Shown: one piece after another, positions 1-6,801 of the stretch
How the letters are laid out: every line of letters starts with the position of its first letter
How positions within the stretch are numbered: position 1 is the stretch's first letter
Source of the DNA: Conidiobolus incongruus B7586
Taxonomy: Eukaryota; Entomophthoromycota; Entomophthoromycetes; Entomophthorales; Conidiobolaceae
NCBI GenBank assembly: GCA_000697335.1
Contig: JNEM01009638.1
Location: 1-10,619, forward strand
DNA length: 10,619 bases
Direction of reading: 5' to 3'
The notes under the pieces: model-generated
Databases searched by the model: none
Seen by the model: the letters and a program-made list of their open reading frames with translations, nothing else
Told to the model about the DNA's origin: nothing
Program-made: the position numbers and the translations under genes

Positions 1-392
1 CAATTAATAGAAAATTATATATTTATTTTTAAAATTATATAATTTTTAATTACTTTTTATTTAATATAGTTTAAAAAATCTATTATTTTAAATAATAATT
101 TTAAAATATAAAAATTTAAAACTATATAAAGATTTGTAATTGAAAATAATTGGAAAGAACTACAATACTTAATATATTTTATAGATTATAACCTATATAA
201 TTATAATTGCTTTAGGAAATTAAAGAATCAACTTATAAGAAAAACATTTTAATTAAAAAATATTATTAATTTGTAAAAAATCAAATTTTAGTTTTTAAAA
301 TAAAGAACTGTTTTTTAAATATTAAAAGTTTATCAAAAATTTGGTAAGATATTATTAATAATATAAGAAAATATTAATTTTATATTATATTA
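1..392. other. AT-rich intergenic filler
   Basis: No reading frame, RNA gene or repeat could be supported here. The stretch is almost entirely A and T and ends at the TA dinucleotide that marks the left flank of the Tc1-type transposon. Confidence 0.6.
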
Positions 393-394
393 TA

Positions 395-618
395 CACTGA
401 CCCATAAAAGTGAGTCATAAAATCAAAAACACTTATATTTTTACTAATAACTTAATTAATATTTAATGAAATAAACTTAAATTAAATAATTAAAATCTAT
501 TATATTTATTAATTATATATATCATTAAATGATAATGTTTAGCTATTAATTGGCTAAAATATAAACCTTTAAATTATACCTAGGGTGAGTTGTAAATTTG
601 TGGGTTTTTGGTGATAAA
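395..618. repeat. Left terminal inverted repeat with two direct repeats
   Basis: The outer direct repeat is 395-429 and the inner one 581-610. Both contain the core GTGAGT followed by a TRTAAAWTY-like tail, and should be the transposase binding sites. The 150 bases between them are AT-rich and do not match the other end well, as is normal for IR/DR elements, where only the binding sites are conserved. The transposase stop codon at 624-626 lies just inside this repeat. Confidence 0.88.
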
Positions 619-623
619 AAAAA

Positions 624-1639
624 TTAAAACTTAATATATCTACCTTTAGCTTTTTTAACTTCTTTAAGTTTATAGGGTATAAAATCAATTAACTTCTTAT
701 ATTAAGAAGGGTTAATCTTGTTCTATGCTTCTTAAGCATATTTTTAAAGTTGATTTAAATTTTTTACTAAGGGGAAAACTTTAATAGCTTTTTTTAACTG
801 ATCTTAAAAACATTTAATTAGATTAAAGTTAGGAGATTAAAGAAACCACTTTATAACTGTTATCTTGTTATTTTTAAGTTATTTGGTAATAAAAACTATA
901 GTATAACAAAAGGCATTATCTTACTAAAAAATAACATCTGATTTATTTAACCTATATTATTTAATGGTTTTTTTCAATTTATTATTTAGAATACTTTAAT
1001 ACATCTCAGTATTAATTCCCCTATTAACTTTACAAAGATACCTTACATCTAAAGATAATATACATCCCCAAATAATAATTAACCTATTATTGTACTTTTG
1101 GGTAAAATTAACATAATGGTCACAAAGTAATTCTGTATCTTTTCTAAAGTATCTAGCTTTTTTATCAAATTTACTAAAGTATATTTTTGTTTCATTAGGT
1201 TAAATAACCTTACTCTAATCAATTTCAATTTAATATTAGTGGTAACATTTAAACTCCTACCTAACTTTACAGTGGGATTTTTTAGTTAGGGGTGTTTTTT
1301 TTTAAAATATAAGTGGTATCTATATTAATATAAAACACATATAATAGTATTAGTGCTAACTAATATTCCTATATAGTTTTATAGTTCCTGCTATATTTTT
1401 ACAACAATACTATACTTACCTATATTAACCAACCTATAGATATACTTCTTATCATATTCATCTATAATTTTAGCATGTTTAAGTTTAGGTTTAAATGCTT
1501 TTTTATTGCTATTCTTAACAGCTTTAACTATAGTAAACTAGCTAACACTAGTAATTCTAGTAATATCATAAGTTAATTTACCTTCTTTATAAAGTTGATT
1601 AATGTGTAAGTAGATTTTTTTAGAGGGGGATTTAAGTAT
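624..1639 (-). pseudogene. Decayed Tc1-family transposase (DD34E)
   Basis: Reading the minus strand from about 1639 to the stop at 624-626 gives a recognisable Tc1 transposase. An N-terminal helix-turn-helix (about 1600-1400) has QLYKEGKLTYDITRIT and later KNSNKKAFKPKLKHAKI. The catalytic domain contains the WGC motif at about 1070, DNA-C-T at about 920 and SPNFNLIK (a changed SPDLNPIE) at about 836-813. The C-terminus KKAKGRYIKF is a typical Tc1 tail. Exactly 34 residues separate the second and third catalytic positions. The second Asp is intact (918-920), but the first reads Asn (1194-1196) and the Glu reads Lys (813-815). About 20 in-frame stops occur, mostly where the family has Gln or Trp, and the frame shifts once near 1295 in a run of A's. 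No ATG remains at the expected start; ATA at 1637-1639 is the likely former start. Length (about 338 codons) matches the family. Confidence 0.93.
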
Positions 1640-1740
1640 AATAATACTAATAAAAAGAATTTAGTATATCTATAAAATATTATATAAAATAATAACAAAG
1701 AGAGAAAAAAGATATTGTTATATATTGTTAAATATATCCC

Positions 1741-1965
1741 TTTATCTCAAAAACCTACAAATTTATAACTCACCTTAGTTAAATATTAAGGGTTAATATT
1801 TTTGCTAATAATTTACTAAATATATCAAAATATATTTATTTATTATTAAATAATATACCTTAATTATATATTATAGTTTCAAGTAACCTAATATATACAA
1901 TTGTTTTAGTTATTTATTAAAATATATATATTTTTGATTTTATGACTCACTTTTGTAGGTTAGTA
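1741..1965. repeat. Right terminal inverted repeat with two direct repeats
   Basis: The inner direct repeat is 1748-1777 and the outer one 1931-1965, both inverted relative to the left end. Compared with the left copies, the outer 35 bases differ at four positions and the inner 30 bases at three. All seven differences are transitions. The spacing between the GTGAGT cores (177 bases) nearly equals that on the left (175). Confidence 0.88.
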
Positions 1966-1967
1966 TA

Positions 1968-2559
1968 TATTATTATCAAAATTTATATTTAATTATAATT
2001 ATAAAAAATTCTAATTATTTAAATTATAAAATAAAATTTCATTTTCTAATTTGAAACATATTTTGAAAAATTGAATAATTTTTGAATTTAAATATTATAT
2101 AGATATTTTTAAAATAAATTATTTTAAATAAAGTTAAATATATATTATTATGATTTTCAAAATATATTAGGAAAATAACTTGGATTTTAAAAATAAATAT
2201 TATCTGTTTTAGTAAAATAATTCTGTATTTGGATAATATATATAATTGATCTTTTTATTATATAATAGTTTAATTATTTTGTTATATATTAAATAGATAG
2301 ATATATTGCTGAAATATATTTAAATATAATTGAAGATTATAATAAATATTATATTGTTTATATTAATATTCAAATTAAAAAACTCTAGCTTATTAAAGTT
2401 ATTGTAATTATATTAATAAAAATTATATTGAAAATATTAAAAGATTAGTTCTTTAAATTCTTATATATATATTTTTTATAATTCAATTAACTAAATTATA
2501 TGATTAATTTATATTTTTATAGCTAAATTAATTATATAAAGAGTATTAAATTATCTAAT
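1968..2559. other. AT-rich intergenic filler
   Basis: Nothing beyond AT-rich sequence is visible; no frame, repeat pair or RNA-like block could be supported. Confidence 0.55.
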
Positions 2560-2835
2560 AAAACTAGGTTCCTCTTTTTTCTCTTAATTCTTACTATTTT
2601 TTATCTTTTACATTATTTCTAAGATTGAAACTACATTCTATCAATATTATAGTATATTGGTATTACCTAATATAAATATTAATATATCAGTGACTTATCC
2701 CAGTTTGAAGCTTAATTAAACTTTATTTATTATTCCAAGTTATATTACCACATTCTGTGCCACACTACTTTTTACATCAATTCTTCCTCTACATTATATC
2801 AGTAACCTTTTACTATTGCATTTACAGAAAATATA
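2560..2835. other. Weakly GC-elevated block, possible remnant of unknown origin
   Basis: This block has more G and C than its surroundings and more mixed, less TA-repetitive sequence. Every frame on both strands is closed by stops within a few dozen codons, so no gene can be called. A remnant of an old coding sequence or mobile element is possible, but I recognise no family with confidence. Confidence 0.3.
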
Positions 2836-3677
2836 TAATTATTAAAGTTGGAGATTTAAAAATATATTAATTAATTACAAAATAAATATGAATATTTTAT
2901 TTAAAATAAATACTAGCTGAATAATATCAATATTATAATATTTATAATCAGTATAGCATAATTAATCATCCTTTTGCAATAGTATACTATGATGATTTAT
3001 TACTGGAAAATATAAATTTTATAGGTATATAATATTGTGATCTATATATTAAATATATAGTGAATTTATCAATTGAATTTATAGTGTTATAAATATAAGT
3101 GGAATAAACATTGTGAGTATATTAATGCTGCAAAATTAAATATAATGTTCTCAAATTATTTATTTTGGTTCAAAGATTGATTCAGGTAAATTAACTAAAA
3201 TACAATAATGTTAAATTTTGTATATTTTTGTTATTTGAATTATAACCAAATTTAGTTAAGTTTAAAATTTGATTTCACAAAATGTAGAGTAGTGCATAAA
3301 TTTAATTGTATATTGACAAAACATTTACGCATTCGTTATTTTTGGCATATTTATTGAGGAGTAATATATAGCAGTAAAAATTATCTAATATTTTACTAAA
3401 TGAATCTAATAAATGAACATCAATATAAACAAAGATATGAGGTATTTTTTCTATAGTTATATATTTAAAAATAACATTCATTAAATTTCAAGTCTATAAA
3501 TAAAATAAATATATACTAATAAATAATTAATTTAAAAGATTAAATAATATCCATATGTATAATTTTATATTTAAATATTAAGTGTTTATCATAGTAAATA
3601 GAAGAATTCTCTTAAAATTAAAAAAATTATACCAATTATTAAATAAATATTATATAATATTAATTATTTATTATTGT
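2836..3677. other. AT-rich intergenic filler
   Basis: No coding, RNA or repeat feature could be supported. Confidence 0.55.
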
Positions 3678-3839
3678 AAATCTCCATTGTTTATAGTTCC
3701 ACAGGTTTTAAGATGGTGAAAAGTTTCATCTGAGTTATTGTTGGAAGTCATTTTTTCAGATTAAAATAAGAGGCTGTGTTAGATTTAACTTGAATAAGGC
3801 AGTGCCAAAAAAATAGTATTTAAGCTAGGAGGGAGATTT
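3678..3839. other. Short GC-elevated block with 8-bp inverted ends
   Basis: The block is bounded by AAATCTCC at 3678-3685 and GGAGATTT at 3832-3839, a perfect 8-bp inverted pair 162 bases apart end to end. Inside, the plus strand is open for 34 codons (3712-3813) with a composition unlike the flanking desert. No protein family is recognised, no target duplication is evident, and 8 bp is short enough to be chance. It could be a small non-autonomous element or a leftover coding fragment. Confidence 0.3.
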
Positions 3840-4767
3840 TTATTATTGAAAAAAACAACATATATTTATATTGTGAAAAATACAACTAAAATACTAGTTG
3901 CAGCTAATCAAAGCATTATCTATTAACAAGAACATGACTTCTCTTTCTGATACATATGTTCAACATTTATATTATTTTAAAATTCTTGAACAAATAATAA
4001 CCAATACATTATAAATTTATACTGTTCTAATCAAATATGGAAATCAGTCAAGTTTCAGTAGTTTAGAAATAAAATTTAAGAAATTCAATATTAAAACGAT
4101 TTAAAGATTATAATAATTGGTGATGAATATTATTTAAAAATGATTGTATTAATTGTTATGAAAATCTTTGAATTTTAAATTAATTAATATAATCAATACT
4201 GTATCGTTGAATTGTAAAGACATGTCTTTATTTTGATATAATTAAATACTATTTTTTAATTGAAGTATCTAATATTAGCATGTCAATATAAAATAGAAAT
4301 TGTGTTCATAGTGGTATTAACATTGAATAAATCTTTAAGTAGAAAATTTCAAGCTGGATAACATTTTTATAATTTATTGTACTTAACTAAACATATTATT
4401 CAATATATCAATTAATAGCAAAAATATTTAGCAAAATATAATGAATATTATAGATTTTATGTAATAAACATTGAACATTAGAGTCCCGTTATGAGAGAAT
4501 TATTTGAATAAACTATTGAGAACCTCAGAATTATATTATTATGAGGTTATACTATATAAAATGGTCAATATAAATCTTTGTATATATCACTTGATTTACT
4601 AATATACATAATCCTTAGATTATTTAAACTTATTATTCCAATAAATAGATATTTGTTTTGAATATAAATTAACAAATGAGGTTTTATTATTTATAACATA
4701 TTTATTTCAATTGGGAAAAACGTAAAAACTATAAATTATAAATAAATCAGATTTAAATAAAATAAAT
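3840..4767. other. AT-rich intergenic filler
   Basis: No gene is visible. The only structure noted is a 7-bp inverted pair, AACCTCA at 4521-4527 and TGAGGTT at 4542-4548, with a 14-base loop, which is weak in sequence of this composition. Confidence 0.5.
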
Positions 4768-4783
4768 ATGGCATATATGCCAT
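4768..4783. repeat. Perfect 16-bp palindrome
   Basis: ATGGCATATATGCCAT is its own reverse complement over all 16 bases and contains GGC/GCC, so it is less trivial than the pure A/T palindromes around it. It lies eight bases before a second inverted pair. It could be a dimeric protein binding site, but no factor is identified. Confidence 0.6.
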
Positions 4784-4791
4784 TAATTGAA

Positions 4792-4811
4792 CACAAAAGT
4801 ATTATTTTGTG
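4792..4811. repeat. 7-bp inverted repeat with 6-base loop
   Basis: CACAAAA at 4792-4798 is matched by TTTTGTG at 4805-4811, with GTATTA between. Together with the palindrome just upstream it forms two dyads in 44 bases. Function unknown. Confidence 0.55.
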
Positions 4812-4926
4812 CTATATATCAACCAAATATTCATCCGCTTATAATGTAAAACATATTTCATTGATTTGAGAATATTTTAATTTTGAATTGGTGGTTCTTG
4901 GAAAGAGAAGGTGATAATTACTTGAG

Positions 4927-4950
4927 ATAATCAATATTCATGTTGATTAT
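4927..4950. repeat. 8-bp inverted repeat with 8-base loop
   Basis: ATAATCAA at 4927-4934 pairs with TTGATTAT at 4943-4950 and is followed directly by TGGCCA at 4951-4956. It lies beyond the 3' end of the small minus-strand ORF and could form a hairpin in its transcript. The arms are AT-rich, so chance is possible. Confidence 0.45.
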
Positions 4951-4988
4951 TGGCCAACCATATCGGCAATACAAGATCCGCTTCAATA

Positions 4989-5059
4989 CTGGATACTCAA
5001 TCAAATTGTATATTCTAGATTTATTTATCCGAGCATTAATTTAAAAAAATGTCAACTAC
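4989..5059 (-). other. Possible 71-base intron at the end of the small ORF
   Basis: On the minus strand a GTAGTT donor at 5059 and a TATCCAG acceptor ending at 4989 would remove 71 bases, a size common for fungal introns. The splice would replace the last residues of the small ORF by a shorter end (a stop follows in the joined phase). No clear branch-point motif is seen, so this is weak. Confidence 0.2.
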
Positions 5060-5314
5060 ATCTAATATCTGCCAATTAGAAGCTGAAGAATTCACCACGA
5101 GGTCTTCGCATTGATGTATAAAGATTCCCCAACTCATTAGTAGGCACATACGCATTATTCGACGATTACCTCCCGTAGTTAACCAAGTTCCTCCCCAGCT
5201 AACCGTCACACATAAAAGGGCGAATACTAGTCCAAATACTGATGTCTGTGAAGACTCTACAAGGGGAACTTCCTTGAACATTGCAGGAGGGAAAAGAAAA
5301 TGTAACATTGCCAT
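5036..5314 (-). CDS. Small predicted membrane protein, unknown family
   Basis: From the ATG at 5314 the frame encodes 92 residues. The same frame is open a few codons further, to a TTG at 5326, but the ATG is the more likely start in a eukaryote. Residues about 25-46 (VFGLVFALLCVTVSWGG core) form one strong membrane segment, and about 54-67 (MRMCLLMSWGIFIH) a possible second, separated by a short positively charged loop (GGNRR). A glycosylation-type sequon NSS lies at 75-77. I do not recognise a family. The island is richer in G+C than its surroundings, as is the receptor gene, which favours real coding sequence. The opposite strand also has a long frame here, starting with an ATG at 5049 and broken by one stop, which I take as a shadow. 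The piece may be one exon or the broken end of a larger gene, because the frame is also open upstream. Confidence 0.42.
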   Translation of the reverse strand: MAMLHFLFPPAMFKEVPLVESSQTSVFGLVFALLCVTVSWGGTWLTTGGNRRIMRMCLLMSWGIFIHQCEDLVVNSSASNWQILDVVDIFLN

Positions 5315-5329
5315 TGTAATAGTCAATTA

Positions 5330-5524
5330 ATCTATATAAAGTACTATAACTTTGAGGAAACTGTTTATTGGTTCTTGGATCTTTTTAAGGGTATGACCGG
5401 AATAGCTGTATGAGCTATTCTGGTGTTTTCTCTTATACTTTCTTGCCCTGTAGTAATTTTTATTTATCTTGAATTGTTCCCGGGACCTTTGGATGTTCTT
5501 AATATAGCCCAGTTTTAGGTAGTG
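5330..5524 (-). other. Open stretch in the same frame upstream of the small ORF
   Basis: Between a TGA at 5525-5527 and a TAA at 5327-5329 the minus strand is open for 65 codons, in the same frame as the small ORF and separated from it by that single stop. The translation is rich in Lys, Arg, Ser and Tyr and has no ATG near its beginning. Two readings are possible: an upstream exon or broken part of the same gene, or non-coding sequence that is open by chance. The plus strand reads as a hydrophobic stretch with one stop, which is the expected mirror of a Lys-rich frame. The strong hairpin at 5396-5424 lies inside and argues for an RNA instead. Confidence 0.25.
5396..5424 (+). repeat. Strong 12-bp hairpin
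   Basis: ACCGGAATAGCT at 5396-5407 pairs with AGCTATTCTGGT at 5413-5424 across a GTATG loop. All twelve positions pair in plus-strand RNA, one as a G-U wobble. In minus-strand RNA that position becomes an A-C mismatch, so the plus strand folds slightly better. A second dyad, TCCCGGGA, lies at 5478-5485. No known RNA family motif is recognised. Confidence 0.6.
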
Positions 5525-5559
5525 TCACGTTGCTTCATGGCAAAGAATTTGTTAGTTTT

Positions 5560-5802
5560 AAGGAATATTTTCTCAAATATTATATTTAATTGACTTAATT
5601 TATTATATTTTAAATAAAATTGCTGACATTACTATGCCTACAAAGTGTGAACTGCACTAGCAGTAAAATAATTCAATATAGATACATGAATTGTTTGAAA
5701 AAAATATTTAATAAAATATACGGTCATAGGTGATAATGATGATTTTTTATTTTTGATAAAGGGTGAATTTCATATTCAAAAAAATGATGGAATATAAATA
5801 TG
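5560..5802. other. Spacer between the two minus-strand genes
   Basis: AT-rich sequence that should hold the 3' untranslated region of the receptor gene at its upper end. ACTGC-ACTA-GCAGT near 5650 is a small 5-bp hairpin. No ORF is visible. Confidence 0.5.
5746..5751 (-). promoter_or_regulatory. AATAAA-type polyadenylation signal of the receptor gene
   Basis: AATAAA reads on the minus strand about 52 bases past the receptor stop codon, a plausible distance for a 3' end signal. In DNA this AT-rich the hexamer also occurs by chance. Confidence 0.35.
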
Positions 5803-6717
5803 TTAGTGCATATTCATCAAGCAACTTCGTTTGAATGCTTTTCTGACTTGGGGATTGAGTGCTAGCAGACATACAAGATTAACACCACAGTATACCGATA
5901 CACTACTACTTGCATAAAGATGAAGCCATACTGGAGGCATTTCGAGAGTGATAATGGAATACAAACAGCTGAGCAACTGAGGGATGATGGTCATACAATA
6001 TAAAAAAATGACAATACTACCCCTAAAAATCATCATTCCTTTAGAAATTTGTCTTGGTTTCAATGCATTATTACATCCGTTTGCGAATTCTTGTTCAAAA
6101 TTATAATTAGAAATAAAGTCAAAACTGAATTTCATAATACAAATATAATTAAATACTGTCACTGTTACGCAAAGGATGCCTGTACAAATTGCCATGCCGA
6201 ATAGAATCCTTGGAGCCCTTCCTTGCAATGGGCTTAGCATACAGTAAGACGATGGTGTTGTAGTATACCAATTTTCAGTAGCTGCCCAAATAAATAATGA
6301 ACCTAGTAATATCACCATAAAGACAATTAAAGCAAAAAAATAGAACTCGCTAACTAGACTAACTTGTTTAATTTTAAAATGTCGATACGAACTCAACAAA
6401 CTTGTGCCAAATATGAACATACCTAATGTAAATAAGATTACGAAACCTTGAATTTGACAACTCAATTTTGACTGACCATTAACTTCTGTGTATATGGTCC
6501 AAACAAATACGGTTATACAAAATAGAGAATCGAAAAATAATATAATACAATTTAACACCAGTTCACAGTCAAATTGAATATTAAATTTAACTATTGAATA
6601 TATTACAATACTTTGTAAAATTAGCCAGAGAGCTTCCAAAATCAAGCAAAAATATCTGACAATGATCTGATGCACTTCCAAATCCGAGGGAGCCCAGTCA
6701 AATAAGTTTAATGTCAT
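5803..6717 (-). CDS. Seven-helix class A (rhodopsin-like) G protein-coupled receptor
   Basis: A 304-residue protein from an ATG with A at -3, uninterrupted to TAA. Seven membrane segments lie at about 20-44, 53-77, 88-111, 125-147, 170-194, 228-253 and 262-285. Class A landmarks fall at the right spacing. Asp63 sits where helix 2 has its conserved Asp. Cys87 at the top of helix 3 and Cys159 in the second outer loop form the expected disulfide pair. Arg112 is exactly 25 residues after Cys87, as in DRY, here YRH. Pro246 marks helix 6. Helix 7 ends NLVCL (280-284) where NPxxY is usual, then three residues later NPQVRKAFKR (288-297) matches the start of helix 8. It should sit in a membrane and signal through a heterotrimeric G protein; the ligand is unknown. 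Several activation motifs are degenerate (no Trp in helix 6, no DRY Asp, no NPxxY Pro or Tyr), so coupling may differ from the textbook case. Similar receptors are, from memory, numerous in Conidiobolus. Confidence 0.86.
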   Translation of the reverse strand: MTLNLFDWAPSDLEVHQIIVRYFCLILEALWLILQSIVIYSIVKFNIQFDCELVLNCIILFFDSLFCITVFVWTIYTEVNGQSKLSCQIQGFVILFTLGMFIFGTSLLSSYRHFKIKQVSLVSEFYFFALIVFMVILLGSLFIWAATENWYTTTPSSYCMLSPLQGRAPRILFGMAICTGILCVTVTVFNYICIMKFSFDFISNYNFEQEFANGCNNALKPRQISKGMMIFRGSIVIFLYCMTIIPQLLSCLYSIITLEMPPVWLHLYASSSVSVYCGVNLVCLLALNPQVRKAFKRSCLMNMH

Positions 6718-6760
6718 CGTTTCTCACTTAGCGATAATGATCAGCATTCAATCAAAAAGT

Positions 6761-6773
6761 TACTATGATAGTA
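6761..6773. promoter_or_regulatory. Short dyad in the receptor leader region
   Basis: TACTAT-G-ATAGTA is a perfect 6-bp dyad around one base, lying between the TATA box and the ATG of the receptor. It could be a factor site or a leader hairpin; it is short and AT-rich, so chance is possible. Confidence 0.3.
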
Positions 6774-6790
6774 GAAGTATCTGTGTACAG

Positions 6791-6798
6791 TATTTATA
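6791..6798 (-). promoter_or_regulatory. TATA box of the receptor gene
   Basis: TATAAATA on the minus strand fits the TATAWAWR consensus exactly and ends about 73 bases before the receptor ATG. Transcription starting some 30 bases downstream would give a leader of roughly 45 bases. It sits in a near-palindrome, CAGTAT-AA-ATACTG (6788-6801), and in sequence less AT-rich than the desert above it. This supports, but does not prove, a live promoter. Confidence 0.5.
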
Positions 6799-6801
6799 CT
6801 G

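Larger units (their letters stand above)
395..1965 (-). mobile_element. Tc1/mariner-type DNA transposon, IR/DR class, inactive
   Basis: A full-length element of about 1.57 kb. Both ends carry the same inverted sequence: the left starts CACTGACCCATAAAAGTG at 395 and the right reads TACTAACCTACAAAAGTG inward from 1965. Each end is flanked by a TA dinucleotide (393-394 and 1966-1967), the target duplication expected of Tc1/mariner. Inside lies one decayed transposase on the minus strand, filling nearly all the space between the ends. The ends have two copies each of a GTGAGT-containing repeat, spaced 175 and 177 bases apart, which is the IR/DR layout known from Sleeping Beauty-like Tc1 elements. 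The size, TA target, transposase motifs and DD34E spacing agree. The coding frame is destroyed and two of three catalytic acids are changed, so it cannot move itself. The ends are well kept, so mobilisation by a related active copy cannot be excluded from sequence alone. Confidence 0.93.

Noticed and set aside
581-1777. A second, nested transposon bounded by the inner inverted repeats
   Set aside because: The inner repeats share the GTGAGT core with the outer ones, lie at equal distance from each end, and have no clear TA duplication of their own, so one IR/DR element explains everything.
4521-4548. Transcription terminator-like hairpin
   Set aside because: Seven base pairs with a 14-base loop is weak, no gene ends nearby, and the genome appears eukaryotic.
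5049-5335. Plus-strand frame starting with an ATG at 5049
   Set aside because: It is broken by a stop after about 20 codons and lies opposite the hydrophobic minus-strand frame; its polar translation looks like a shadow.
5348-5512. Plus-strand hydrophobic frame
   Set aside because: It is the codon-aligned mirror of a Lys-rich minus frame, contains a stop, and has no start; hydrophobicity is the automatic result of reading opposite Lys codons.
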